A stretch of 64,000 nucleotides of DNA. Source: Pirellulales bacterium. GTDB taxonomy: Bacteria; Planctomycetota; Planctomycetia; Pirellulales; Lacipirellulaceae. Position 1 is the first letter of the stretch; every line of letters begins with the position of its first letter. The translations under genes and the position numbers were made by a program. Location: positions 124,001 through 188,000 of the forward strand of contig JAHBXQ010000003.1 in the NCBI GenBank assembly GCA_019636345.1. Reading direction: 5' to 3'. The notes beneath the pieces are model-generated. The model saw only the letters and a list, made by a program, of their open reading frames with translations, made no database searches and had not been told where the DNA came from. Shown piece by piece: positions 48,301-56,087 of this stretch.

Positions 48301-48423
48301 CGCGGCGATCGTGATCGGTTCAGCGACGTCGACGCCTGGGGCCGCGATGTCCGCGGCGCGCGATAGCGGCTCGACCGTCTGCCACGCGCACGTCGCCGCA
48401 ACCGCGACGAGCGCCAGCCGCAT
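45361..48423 (-). CDS. lptD: LPS-assembly protein LptD homologue
   Basis: The 1020-residue protein begins with a signal segment (MRLALVAVAATCAW) and continues into an OstA-like beta-jellyroll region (about residues 40-330, with AVVFASGVSG and DRVVYADRMYYDVRRQIGVI). A long C-terminal region rich in alternating aromatic strands forms the outer membrane barrel. LptD inserts lipopolysaccharide into the outer leaflet, so this gene argues for a true outer membrane. The protein is longer than the roughly 780 residues of E. coli LptD, and I see no conserved disulfide cysteines. The start is uncertain: the frame stays open to a TTG at 48555, and a good promoter lies at 48641-48670. Confidence 0.8.
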   Translation of the reverse strand: MRLALVAVAATCAWQTVEPLSRAADIAAPGVDVAEPITIAADYCERWRQGIYDVYRLRGHVYLNQGLTYARGSEAVLWIAPGKSLGEPTKVIAYFESVEGAPLTVDFQRRPEDAAKGGLLGRQQGSTWFERFATTAPLKLSLPEPAPEPQIKPEIYSRGLEQFDPQRRQQLLLAQFTEFTPVPATAQQLPPGVRRFQLFPRSDLPFNLEWKPGPAGENAMVLSGGVRLLIEGVAAEGLPANLGPLGVIDLSTDRAVVFASGVSGGPGGAGLQTQDAPLEIYMEGNIEFRQGDRVVYADRMYYDVRRQIGVILNAEVLTPLPNLGGFEYPGLVRLKAAAVRQLDESRFAATNAIVTTSRLEEPSYAIGAKEIVFEDVQKTVVDPATGAPLVDPFTGDAVVDHKQVAESYGNAVYLRGIPVFYWPRVTTDLEEPSFVIDRVRLGNDNVFGTQVQVDYDAYQLFGMRNAPAGTDWGLSTDYLSDRGLGFGTDFSYNRNGFLGLDGPARGLWDAWAIRDSGVDNLGLGRRTINPEENFRFRLFGQHRQRLENGWELTAESGWISDRTFLEQYYEREWDELKSPRTGVRLKRLDDNREWALSANARVNDFFTETQELPRLDHYWLGASLLDDRLTWFEHSHVAYLDHRTASTPTDPTLASQFSLFPWEGNARGVRAATRQEFDLPVQLGVVKVVPFALGEFAHWGEDLTGNSLDRAYVHAGVRASVPMWAVFPEYRDTLFNLNGLAHKVVFDAELSYADANQNFDQLPLYDPLDDISLYEFRRRIFDGTLPPSISDPKFDPRLYAIRSGLQGWVTSPSTEMVDDLMVARLGMRNRWQTKRGGPGRQHIVDWLTLDMNVSLFPDANRDNFGQEFGLFDYDLRWHLGDRFTVVSDGAADFFGSGLATASGGIVINRPSRGNGYIGVRTINGPINSNVLLGSYNYRLSEKWISSASATFDLSTAGNIGQTLALTRIGESMLFTMGFNVDNSKNNVGVSFLLEPRFLPNLRLTRETGIDVPPAGAFGLE

Positions 48424-48860
48424 CCATCGCACCAGCGCGCACGCGCGGCGCTGGCGCTCGCGGCAGCGCGCAACGGCACGGCGTCGAAGTGGCGGCAGAG
48501 GTTTCAGCGACTCACCTTCCTGGCGAGGGTCCGCCCGGCGGCAAACGCCGCGCAAACCGGGGGCGATCCGACCGTTCTGGTCATCCGAAAGACAAGCGTG
48601 ACGGGGACTTGCGCATTTTGGGCCCGGACAAAGGCGGCGAAGTATAGGGGCCGGCCGCGTCGGGGGTCAACATGCTTTGGCCCGGGGGCGAGGTTCCGCA
48701 ATCCCATGCCTGACAAGCAGTTGCGACGACGCTAGCGGTCCGTCGTCCGCTCTCCCCCCTCGCGATGCAATCGTCGACCCCCTACGCTTCACCCCGGAGA
48801 ACCCTAGGCGAGCCCCTGTGGCTCGCCCCTCGCCGCCGTCAGATCACACGCGATTTGCCC
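48424..48860. other. Divergent region between lptD and the MMPL permease
   Basis: The lptD side includes a possible N-terminal extension up to 48555 and the lptD promoter at 48641-48670. The permease side shows no strong promoter or ribosome site. No separate gene is seen. Confidence 0.55.
48641..48670 (-). promoter_or_regulatory. Promoter of lptD
   Basis: On the minus strand TTGACC is followed after 18 bases by TATACT. Transcription should start near 48634, leaving a leader of about 210 bases to ATG 48423 or about 80 bases to TTG 48555. Confidence 0.6.
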
Positions 48861-51059
48861 ATGTCTCCCCTCATGTTCCGCCGCGTCTTGGGCGCCATGA
48901 TCCGTTGGCGGTGGGCGTTGTTGGTTCTGGCTGCGGCGCTGGGGCTCGTCGGAGCGATCGTAGGAAGCCGGCTGACGCTCGATCGGTCGATCGAGAAGAT
49001 GTTTCAAGCCGACGACCCGCTGCTCGTTCCGTTCGAGCGAATGAAGCGCACGTTCGGCGAGCACGAAATCGTGATGGCGCTCTACGCCGACCCCGAGCTG
49101 GCAAGCGAAGCGGGGCTGGCTCGCGTCGAGCGACTCGCCGCGCGGATGCGCGAGGTCCCCGGCGTCGTCGCAGTCGTCTCGCTGCTCGAGCCGCCGGGGG
49201 CGAGCGACTTTGCCGACGCGGGGCGCGGAGCGCGGTTTCGCGACATGTTCGCCGGGTACACGCACAATGCGTCGCTCGACGGGGCGGGAGTGATCTGCCT
49301 GATCGAGCGTGCAGGGGTCGGCCCGACGACGCGCCGCGAGACCTTGGCGCGGATGCGCTCCGCAGCGGCTGATTATGACGCCGCCGTGCTGGTGGGGGAA
49401 CCGATACTTGTCGAGGAAGCGTTCGACCTGCTCGAACGCGACGGCAAGCTGCTGAACTCTTGGTGCACGGCGCTGGTGCTCGCCGTGATCTTGGCTTGCT
49501 TCCGTCGGTTGACGTGGCTCGCTCTGCCGCTGGCGACGGTGTGGTTGGCGCTCGCGTTGACCCGCGGACTGTTGGCGGCGTCGCAATTGCAGTTGAGCAT
49601 GGTCAGTTCGATGCTAGGGGCGATCGTCACGGTCGTCGGCGTGGCGACCGTGGTTCACGTGATGGTCCGGTATCAGGCGTCGCGGCAGCGCGGGCTGGCG
49701 CCGCGGCGGGCCCTGCTGACGACCCTCGAACAACTTGCCGTGCCGGTGACCTTCGCCTGTCTGACCGATGCGGCCGGGTTCGGCGCTTTGATGGTCTCGC
49801 GCGTCGGCCCCGTGCACGATTTTGGGCTGATGATGGCGCTGGGCAGCTTGCTCGTGCTGCCGAGTTGTGCGCTGGCGGCGCCAAGCCTGACGTTGGCCGG
49901 CGGGGCGCGCGACGTCGTCGCCCCCCCCGCGCCCGATGCGGCGCGGGGTTGGCTCGTCACCGGGCTCGAGGCGCTGTTGGCGTGGTCGACAAGACACGCC
50001 CGGCTGCTGATCGCAGGGTTCGGAATCGCGGCGGTGTTGGCCGGTTGGGGAACCCGACGACTCGAACTGGAGACCGACTTCACGCGCAATTTTCGCGCCG
50101 GCAGTTCCATCGTCCAGGCGTACGAGTTCGTCGAGAATCGCTTCGGAGGCGCAGGCGTGTGGGACCTGATGATCCCGGCGCCAGAGCGAGTCGACGGCCG
50201 CTGGCTCGCCGAACTTGTCGACCGCGAAGCCGCTTGGCGGGCCGCGAATCCCAATCTCGGCAAGGCGATCTCGCTGGCCGATGCGCTCGCCGCAGGATTG
50301 GGCAGTTCGACTGCGCTGCGCCGTGCGCCGACATTCGCTCTGGCCGCGGGGATGCGACTGATGCGAGCCCGGATGGTCGAGTTCGTCGAGGCGATCGACA
50401 ACGTCGACCCCGAGACCGGTCGCAGATGGTTGCGCGTGCTGCTCCGTTCGCCGGAGCAGCTTCCCGCGGCGGAGAAGGCCGAGTTGATCGCGCAAACGAC
50501 CGCCGCGGTGCGGGCGGACTATCCCGAGGCGGAGGCGACCGGATACTACGTGCTGCTCACCCGACTGGTGGAAAGTCTCCTGGCCGACCAGTGGACGACG
50601 TTCGCCGTGGCGGCGGGGGTCGTGCTGGCGATGCTGGCGGCGGCGTTTCGCAGCGTGCCGCTCGCGCTGGCGGCGGTCGTGCCCAACATGGCGCCCTCGC
50701 TGGTGCTGTTCGGGGCGATGGGTTGGCTGGGGATTCGCGTCAACATGGGCGCCGCGATGATCGCCGCGGTCAGCGTCGGGCTGAGCGTCGACGGCAGCAT
50801 CCACTACGTCATGCTGTACCAACGGCTGCGGCGGCGCGGCGCGAGCGTCTCCGCGGCGCTCGTGCAGGCCCAGGACTTGGTTGGTCGAGCGGCGACGTTC
50901 GCCACGCTTGCGCTGATCGTCGGATTCGCGGCCTTGGCGCTGAGCGACTTTGTCCCCACGGCCTATTTCGGCGTGCTGGTGAGTTTGTCGATGGTCGGCG
51001 GGCTCGTGGGGAACCTCACGGTGCTGCCGATGTTGATCGCGGCGCTTTCCGAGGACTGA
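48861..51059 (+). CDS. MMPL/RND-family transporter
   Basis: The 732-residue protein has the twofold RND layout: an N-terminal helix (MIRWRWALLVLAAALGLVGA), a periplasmic loop, five or six grouped helices (about residues 200-380), a second periplasmic domain and a second helix bundle (about residues 580-730, including VSVGLSVDGSIHYVMLYQR). It resembles the MMPL or hopanoid-exporter HpnN group, which move lipids or hydrophobic compounds by proton-motive force. ATG 48861 (MSPLMFRRV) is chosen over an in-frame ATG 96 bases upstream. Its nearest neighbour, lptD, is divergent, so a shared role in envelope lipids is only suggestive. Confidence 0.82.
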   Translation: MSPLMFRRVLGAMIRWRWALLVLAAALGLVGAIVGSRLTLDRSIEKMFQADDPLLVPFERMKRTFGEHEIVMALYADPELASEAGLARVERLAARMREVPGVVAVVSLLEPPGASDFADAGRGARFRDMFAGYTHNASLDGAGVICLIERAGVGPTTRRETLARMRSAAADYDAAVLVGEPILVEEAFDLLERDGKLLNSWCTALVLAVILACFRRLTWLALPLATVWLALALTRGLLAASQLQLSMVSSMLGAIVTVVGVATVVHVMVRYQASRQRGLAPRRALLTTLEQLAVPVTFACLTDAAGFGALMVSRVGPVHDFGLMMALGSLLVLPSCALAAPSLTLAGGARDVVAPPAPDAARGWLVTGLEALLAWSTRHARLLIAGFGIAAVLAGWGTRRLELETDFTRNFRAGSSIVQAYEFVENRFGGAGVWDLMIPAPERVDGRWLAELVDREAAWRAANPNLGKAISLADALAAGLGSSTALRRAPTFALAAGMRLMRARMVEFVEAIDNVDPETGRRWLRVLLRSPEQLPAAEKAELIAQTTAAVRADYPEAEATGYYVLLTRLVESLLADQWTTFAVAAGVVLAMLAAAFRSVPLALAAVVPNMAPSLVLFGAMGWLGIRVNMGAAMIAAVSVGLSVDGSIHYVMLYQRLRRRGASVSAALVQAQDLVGRAATFATLALIVGFAALALSDFVPTAYFGVLVSLSMVGGLVGNLTVLPMLIAALSED

Positions 51060-51136
51060 CGCCCTTGGTTCGGAGGGAGTGACGGGAAGTTCGCCGGCGC
51101 GCAGCCCCTCGCTTGCGGCTTGGCGCGCTCCGACCG

Positions 51137-52243
51137 TCACCGCACCTCGCCCGGCTCGCCGTAGGCGTTCTGCTCGACGGTCGTTCCCGCCTCGGCGACC
51201 ACCGGCGGTTGGTTGTCGAGATGCCTTGCGATCCAGTTGTGATGCACTTGGCAGCGGTCTTCCGGGACGCCGCGTATCTTCACCGCGATCGCGAGGGCGC
51301 GGAACGTGTTGTTGCGGATCTCGATCGACGTGCCGGCGACGTTCGTTCCGTCCCGGCGGTCGCGTCCGCCGTGCATGTCGAAGCAGTGGCTGAGCGACTC
51401 CCCCAGTTCAACGTTGTGGGCGGCCACGTAGCCCGACCCCGGGCGCCCCGTCCCCGCAATCGAGTGGCGGTTCCAGTTGAACAGATTGCGCTCGATCGTC
51501 GAGGTCGCCACGTTGTGACAGACGCCGTACCCCAGCCCCTGGTATTGGCAGTGGTGAATCGACGAGTGGTGAACATGGTGCCCCGTTCCGCGGCGCAGGT
51601 CGATCCCCGCATGGGCGAACGCCGAGATGTCGCAGTTGTCGACCTCGAGCCGATCGTGCTCCGTGACGATCCCGTTGCTCGTGGGGAACTTGTAGTAGTA
51701 ACGGCGATACTCGGGCCCTTCGAGCTCCATCGCGCGGCGATGGTGGTCGAGATGCCGTTTGGGGCAGGGCCCCTGCAGCCGCAAGCCCGTGATCCGCACG
51801 TCGGGGCCCAGGGCGCGGATCATCACGGGGGTGTCGAGAGCGTCGCTGACGAGGATCGCCCCGCGCGAGCCGTCGACGCCCCGATTGCCGGCCAGCGTCA
51901 CGCCGGAGGGGATTTCGAGCACAAGCTTGTCGACGTAGATCCGCGCGGTGAGGTCGATCTCGGTCTCGCCGGGGAGGAACACCGTTTGTCCGGCTTGAGC
52001 TTGCGCAAGCGCGGCCAACAGTTCGTCCAGCGTCGCGACCTCGAAGTCGCCTCCGGCGACGGTCGCGCGGTAACCCTCTCCTCCGCCGAGGGGCCCGCGC
52101 TCGTCCGCTTGGGCGCCGTAGACGACGCCCAAGCGCTCGATGAACGTCGGCTCGTCCGCTGCTGCGCGGGCCGACGAAGCGAGCCAGACGCCGAGGCAAG
52201 TGGGAATCAATAGCTTTGCGACGAACCAGGGTGTTTGCAGCAT
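51137..52243 (-). CDS. Secreted right-handed beta-helix (pectate lyase-like) protein
   Basis: The 368-residue protein has a signal peptide (KLLIPTCLGVWLASSARAAA). The mature part has the repeating short-strand pattern of a parallel beta-helix: GVTLAGNRGVDGSRGAI, VRITGLRLQG, LEVDNCDISAFAHAGIDLRR and YQGLGYGVCHNVATSTIERN are successive rungs ending in Asn/His ladders. Such proteins often bind or cleave polysaccharides, but no catalytic residues can be assigned safely. It diverges from the riboswitch-controlled operon and its start lies about 140 bases from that promoter, so shared regulation is possible but not shown. Confidence 0.8.
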   Translation of the reverse strand: MLQTPWFVAKLLIPTCLGVWLASSARAAADEPTFIERLGVVYGAQADERGPLGGGEGYRATVAGGDFEVATLDELLAALAQAQAGQTVFLPGETEIDLTARIYVDKLVLEIPSGVTLAGNRGVDGSRGAILVSDALDTPVMIRALGPDVRITGLRLQGPCPKRHLDHHRRAMELEGPEYRRYYYKFPTSNGIVTEHDRLEVDNCDISAFAHAGIDLRRGTGHHVHHSSIHHCQYQGLGYGVCHNVATSTIERNLFNWNRHSIAGTGRPGSGYVAAHNVELGESLSHCFDMHGGRDRRDGTNVAGTSIEIRNNTFRALAIAVKIRGVPEDRCQVHHNWIARHLDNQPPVVAEAGTTVEQNAYGEPGEVR

Positions 52244-52380
52244 CGTGGGCGTCCTCAGGCGTGGAGTCGGCGGAGAAGAGTTCGGCGCAAGGAGCGTCGC
52301 ACGAGCGTCATTTTATCCGCGATGCGATCGCGCGCCGCGCGGCAACCGCGACGTTGTTTCGCGTTATTGCGCACCGGGCT

Positions 52381-52409
52381 TTGACACGGCTCCGGAGTGC
52401 GTTTAGACT
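52381..52409 (+). promoter_or_regulatory. Sigma-70 promoter of the cobalamin-riboswitch operon
   Basis: A perfect TTGACA at 52381-52386 is followed after exactly 17 bases by TAGACT at 52404-52409. Transcription should start near 52416, about 50 bases before the riboswitch core. Confidence 0.8.
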
Positions 52410-52466
52410 CGCCCCGTTCACTCACCGTGCGTCGGTGGTCGACTCGGGCGATGCGTAGCTCGCAGT

Positions 52467-52632
52467 CGACGGAACAGGGAATCCGGTGCAAATCCGGAAC
52501 GGTTCTCGCCGCTGTGACTGGGCGACGAGGTCGGACGCTTCTGCGAGCCATTGCCGTCGGCAGGCCTTCGGGTCGGTCGCGGCGAGAAGGCCCCCGTCCG
52601 ACCGAGCCTGGGAGTCAGAAGACCTACCGTCG
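52467..52632 (+). promoter_or_regulatory. Cobalamin (vitamin B12) riboswitch
   Basis: The conserved landmarks appear in order: GGAACAGGGAATCCGGTGCA and AATCCGGAACGG (52471-52502), CGCTGTGACTGGG (52511), GAGCCATTGCCG (52544), GGCGAGAAGGC (52581) and the B12-box-like GAGTCAGAAGACCTACCG (52612-52629). Outer stem P1 is CGACGG 52467-52472 with CCGTCG 52627-52632. Binding of a cobalamin normally represses the downstream genes. A 12-bp hairpin with one mismatch follows at 52642-52675. It lacks a T run, so control may act at translation or through a fold that is not obvious by eye. Confidence 0.93.
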
Positions 52633-52641
52633 CACCTGTCG

Positions 52642-52675
52642 GTCGCGCCTCTTGCGAGAGCTCAAGAAGCGCGAC
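52642..52675 (+). promoter_or_regulatory. Hairpin downstream of the riboswitch (possible expression platform)
   Basis: GTCGCGCCTCTT (52642-52653) pairs with AAGAAGCGCGAC (52664-52675) with one mismatch and a 10-base loop. It sits 9 bases after P1, where an L5-L13 pairing partner or expression platform is expected. Confidence 0.45.
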
Positions 52676-52786
52676 GCATTGGCGTCTGCAGCGCGGCCGC
52701 AAGCCGCGCGCCTGGCTACTAAGCCGTCGCGGGGTCGTCCCTCGCAGGCTTGTGCGTCGGCAGTCGTCGGAACGGTCTTCGGTTCC

Positions 52787-53629
52787 ATGCCACGGCAGGG
52801 AGCATTTCATCCGCGGGCGTTTACGCTGGTCGAACTGTTGGTCGTCATGGGGATTCTCGGCGCGCTGGTCGCGCTGCTTCTCCCGGCGGTTCAGAGTGCG
52901 CGCGAGGCGGCTCGTCGGACCCAGTGCGCCAACAACCTGCGGCAAGTCGGCGTCGCGCTGCAAACTTATCACGCGGCCTACGGCGAATTGCCGATCGGGT
53001 GTCTCGACAAGCGAATCCCCCGGGTGAACCCCGCGGGACGGCAGTTGAGTTGGCTTGCGGCGATTCTTCCGCAGATGGATCAGGCCCCCCTTGCCGCGCG
53101 GCTCGATGCGACGGCCGCGTTCGATTCGGCGGCGAACCGCGCGGCGGCGGAGACCCCGGTGGCGTCGTTTCTGTGTCCCAGCGTCGTCCGCTGGGCCAGC
53201 CGCCGCGAAGGGGCGTTCGTCACGACCGTGTTGCAGGGAGCCGCTGAGCTGTTCGCCGCCGCGGCCGCCGACTACGGCGGCATCTACGGGGCGACCTACA
53301 AGAGTCCCTCGGCCAACGGCGTGCTGTTGTACGACCGGGCCGTTGCGCTCCGCGAAGTGACCGACGGCGCGTCTCGCACGCTGGCGGTCGCCGAGGACGC
53401 GGGTCGCGGCGCCGCAATGGACGGTCAGTGGATCAACGGCGAGAACGTGTTCGACACGACCGGCCAAGTGAACGTCGAACAGGACAACGAGATCTGGAGC
53501 GATCATCCCCAGGGTGCGCAAGGCGCGTTCTGCGACGGCAGCGTGCGGTGGATCGACGCCGCACTCGACGTGGCGATCGTCGAGGCGATGGCGACCCGCG
53601 CCGGAGAGGAGGTCGAGCATGCACGCTGA
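52787..53629 (+). CDS. DUF1559 pilin-like protein under cobalamin riboswitch control
   Basis: The 280-residue protein has a type IV prepilin-like N-terminus: a short basic leader and FTLVELLVVMGILGALVALL with the Glu5 equivalent. The residue before the predicted cleavage is Ala11 instead of the usual Gly. The rest is the planctomycete DUF1559 domain, with AREAARRTQCANNLRQVGVA near the start and the H-X9-DG motif (HPQGAQGAFCDGSVRW) near the end. It would sit in the inner membrane and reach into the periplasm as a pseudopilin. It is the first gene after the riboswitch and overlaps the next start codon by 11 bases. Confidence 0.88.
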   Translation: MPRQGAFHPRAFTLVELLVVMGILGALVALLLPAVQSAREAARRTQCANNLRQVGVALQTYHAAYGELPIGCLDKRIPRVNPAGRQLSWLAAILPQMDQAPLAARLDATAAFDSAANRAAAETPVASFLCPSVVRWASRREGAFVTTVLQGAAELFAAAAADYGGIYGATYKSPSANGVLLYDRAVALREVTDGASRTLAVAEDAGRGAAMDGQWINGENVFDTTGQVNVEQDNEIWSDHPQGAQGAFCDGSVRWIDAALDVAIVEAMATRAGEEVEHAR

Positions 53630-55049
53630 CACGCCTGATGCAACGGCGGGAGCAGAAATCACTTCACTCCGGCGCCACGGAAGATGCGTAGTAGGGGAAA
53701 TAGCCAATCTTCAAGCTCCAATGACCATGGACGATTCACCGATCGCCCGTCGTCAATCGCCCGTCGCATTGACCAGCATTGATCAACCGTCGTCGGGCAT
53801 TGGTCATCGCAGCTTAGCGCTTGCGAGCGTTTCGCTCCGGATCTCTGTGGCGTTCTTCATGTCATTGGCCGCATCGCCGGCGCTCGCTGCGCCCGCGGGT
53901 TACGTCACGCGGACGATTGCGCTCGACGGTCCGCCGGTCGGGATGGCGTTCGCCCCTGACGGTACGCTGTACGCCGTCGAGGACAGTGGTTACGGCGCCA
54001 ATACGATCGCGCTGCGAGCCATCACGTCCGGCGGAGCGGTCGGCGCCCCGGTGACGTTCGCCGGGGACGATCCGTTGAACTTTTGGGTCGGCGGGGTGGC
54101 GTACGATCCGATCGCCGAGCGGATTCTCGTGACCGACAACACGACCGACGGACGGCTCTACTCGCTGGGACTCGATGGCAGCCGCGAGACGATCGCTACG
54201 AGGATCAACGCCATCGCGGGCGTTATCGTGCATTCCAGCGGCGAGATCTTTGTCTCGACGTCTCGTGGCGCCGGGTTGGGGACGATCAGCCGCGTCGATC
54301 GCGCCACCGGCGTCGCAACGACGCTTCTCGGCGGACTGGACTATGGCGCGGGGCTGACGCTCGACGGGGCGGGGAACCTGCTCTTTCTCGATGCGTTGGC
54401 CGGCAACCCGACCGAGGGTCGGCTGTGGCGAGCGGGAGTGCAGCACGACGTCGGCGGCGTGACGCTCGTCTCGCCGACGGTGATCGCCACGGGCGTCCCC
54501 GCGGCCGCTGTGGCGATCGACGACCAGGGGGACCTGTTCGTCACCGGCTTCGGCGGGGTGTTCGCCCTCGCAGGGACGGTCCCTGAGCTCGCAGCCGAGC
54601 CGTTCGACACGCGAGAGATCGAGGGACAGTTCGCCACGGCGATCGCGTTCTGCCCGGGGAGTGCACCGTTTGAGCCGTTCGCGGGACCCGACGGCGGGGT
54701 CTTGGCCGTAATGGCCGACTTCGGTTTCGGCGCCACGGTCGACGAGTTCGTGACGCTCTTCACCCCGGCACGGCCGGAGGACTTCGACTCCACCGGCCTC
54801 GTCGATGGTGCGGACTTGGCGATCTGGTCGCAGCACTACGGCGCTGCGGACGTCGGGCCGGCGTTTGGCGACGCGACCCAGAACGGCGCCGTCGACGGGG
54901 CCGACTTTCTCCGTTGGCAACGCGCAACCGGAACGCACAACGCACTTGTCGGCTCGGTTCCGGAGCCGAGGGCCGCGTGGTTGTGGCTTGGCGCCCTCGT
55001 CCTGGGCTGGGCGTTTCGCACAAGGGCCTCGTGCGTCGCTTTGTGTTGA
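53619..55049 (+). CDS. Beta-propeller protein with dockerin-type repeat and PEP-CTERM anchor
   Basis: The start ATG 53619 overlaps the end of the DUF1559 gene and follows a strong GGAGAGGAGGT site. ATG 53721 is an alternative. An unusually long N-terminus (about 88 residues, partly from a boilerplate repeat) precedes a signal segment (VAFFMSLAASPALAAPAG). About residues 95-385 are propeller blades of the NHL/SMP-30 type, with motifs such as VGMAFAPDGTLYAVED, GEIFVSTSRGAGL and AVAIDDQGDLFVTGFGGVFA. A dockerin-like calcium repeat (DFDSTGLVDGADLAIW, NGAVDGADFLRWQ) follows, and then VPEP, a helix and Arg as the PEP-CTERM sorting signal. It is probably exported and anchored. A cobalamin-binding role is an inference from the riboswitch. 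Confidence 0.82.
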   Translation: MHADTPDATAGAEITSLRRHGRCVVGEIANLQAPMTMDDSPIARRQSPVALTSIDQPSSGIGHRSLALASVSLRISVAFFMSLAASPALAAPAGYVTRTIALDGPPVGMAFAPDGTLYAVEDSGYGANTIALRAITSGGAVGAPVTFAGDDPLNFWVGGVAYDPIAERILVTDNTTDGRLYSLGLDGSRETIATRINAIAGVIVHSSGEIFVSTSRGAGLGTISRVDRATGVATTLLGGLDYGAGLTLDGAGNLLFLDALAGNPTEGRLWRAGVQHDVGGVTLVSPTVIATGVPAAAVAIDDQGDLFVTGFGGVFALAGTVPELAAEPFDTREIEGQFATAIAFCPGSAPFEPFAGPDGGVLAVMADFGFGATVDEFVTLFTPARPEDFDSTGLVDGADLAIWSQHYGAADVGPAFGDATQNGAVDGADFLRWQRATGTHNALVGSVPEPRAAWLWLGALVLGWAFRTRASCVALC

Positions 55050-55105
55050 CTGTATTTGTTGAATCGTGTTCTTCACCTCTGGTTTTGCTTCAGAAAGGTC
55101 GTCTC

Positions 55106-55942
55106 ATGAAACGCTTCGCACCGCTCGCCGCGGTCATTGCTCTCGTATTCGCCGCCGGCGCTTGGGCCGGGCCCTATTCAGGGCCGACGGATACGGCTCA
55201 CGCCGTCGACGCTGCGATTCCCGCGGCGAGTCCCCTGTTCGTCGAGTGGGCCGATGCGATCGACCCGGCGCGGACGGCGTACGCTCCTCGCGGCTCGGCC
55301 GCGATCAACCCCGGCGGGACGAACAGCTTGGGGGATCTCGACGCCGATGAAATTGCCGCCGGTGCGCAGCCTGGCTACATCACCGTGACTTTCCCAAGCG
55401 GCATCCGCAACGGCGCGGGGCCCGACTTCGCAGTGTTCGAGAACGGGTTCGTGTTCCCGAGCGATCCCTACTTGTTCGCCGAGTTGGCGTACGTCGAGGT
55501 CTCGTCCAACGGCGTCGACTTCGCCCGATTCCCGTCGGTCAGCACGAACATCGACTGGCAAGGGACGTTCGGCCAGTCCTTCGGCGGGTTCGACATGACC
55601 AATGTTCACAATCTCGCTGGAAAGCATGCGAGCGGTTTTGGCACACCGTTCGATCTCGACGACTTGACGAGCGATCCGCTGGTGATCGGCGGACAGGTCG
55701 ATCTCGCGGCGATCGCCTTTGTGAAACTAGTTGACATCCCCGGCAACGGCGCCTTCGTCGACAGCAGCGGTAGTCCGATTCTCGACACATGGTTGGGGAC
55801 AGGGGGAACAGCAGGATACGATTTCCGACTCGGCGTCGGTCACGGAGTGGGCGTGATCAACGCGATCCCGGAACCGCTTTCACTGTCGCTAGCAGCGCTT
55901 GGCGCCATTTGCTTGGCATATTCGCGGCGCGGTGTATGTTGA
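55106..55942 (+). CDS. PEP-CTERM cell-surface protein of the 'DFAVFENGF' type
   Basis: The 278-residue protein has a signal peptide (MKRFAPLAAVIALVFAAGAWA) and a C-terminal PEP-CTERM sorting signal (NAIPEPLSLSLAALGAICLA followed by YSRRGVC). The core is a beta-sandwich-like domain with GPDFAVFENGFVFPS, AELAYVEVSSNGVDFARFPS and FDLDDLTSDPLV. I recall similar 'cell surface protein' genes next to cobalamin transporters in other bacteria, and the domain's role resembles that of the DUF4465/BtuH proteins, although equivalence is not established. AAAGG precedes the start by 9 bases. It lies 56 bases after the propeller gene in the same operon and is followed by two terminators. Confidence 0.82.
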   Translation: MKRFAPLAAVIALVFAAGAWAGPYSGPTDTAHAVDAAIPAASPLFVEWADAIDPARTAYAPRGSAAINPGGTNSLGDLDADEIAAGAQPGYITVTFPSGIRNGAGPDFAVFENGFVFPSDPYLFAELAYVEVSSNGVDFARFPSVSTNIDWQGTFGQSFGGFDMTNVHNLAGKHASGFGTPFDLDDLTSDPLVIGGQVDLAAIAFVKLVDIPGNGAFVDSSGSPILDTWLGTGGTAGYDFRLGVGHGVGVINAIPEPLSLSLAALGAICLAYSRRGVC

Positions 55943-56087
55943 ACTTCGTGAAGGAGACCCGCGCGTCGGCCATCCTTCGGCGTCGCTCGAATTGACGTGC
56001 TCGTCAACGGGAGGGGAGAACTCGAGCGACGTTAGATCGGCCTCTTGACGTTTGTTCGGCCGACCGTTCCTTCACGAGGGAGTTGCT

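Larger units (their letters stand above)
52244..52786. other. Divergent intergenic region with promoter and cobalamin riboswitch
   Basis: Reading rightward it contains the promoter (52381-52409), the riboswitch (52467-52632), a hairpin (52642-52675) and about 110 bases of leader with no further signal. Confidence 0.8.

Noticed and set aside
48424-48555. Longer lptD start at TTG 48555
   Set aside because: The added 44 residues are Arg-rich with no homology that I recognise. ATG 48423 gives a clean signal sequence. This is not fully settled, since the promoter would suit either.
49614-51140. Leftward frame of about 500 codons opposite the MMPL permease
   Set aside because: The permease has clear membrane topology; the antisense product has none and is Arg/Gln/His-rich.
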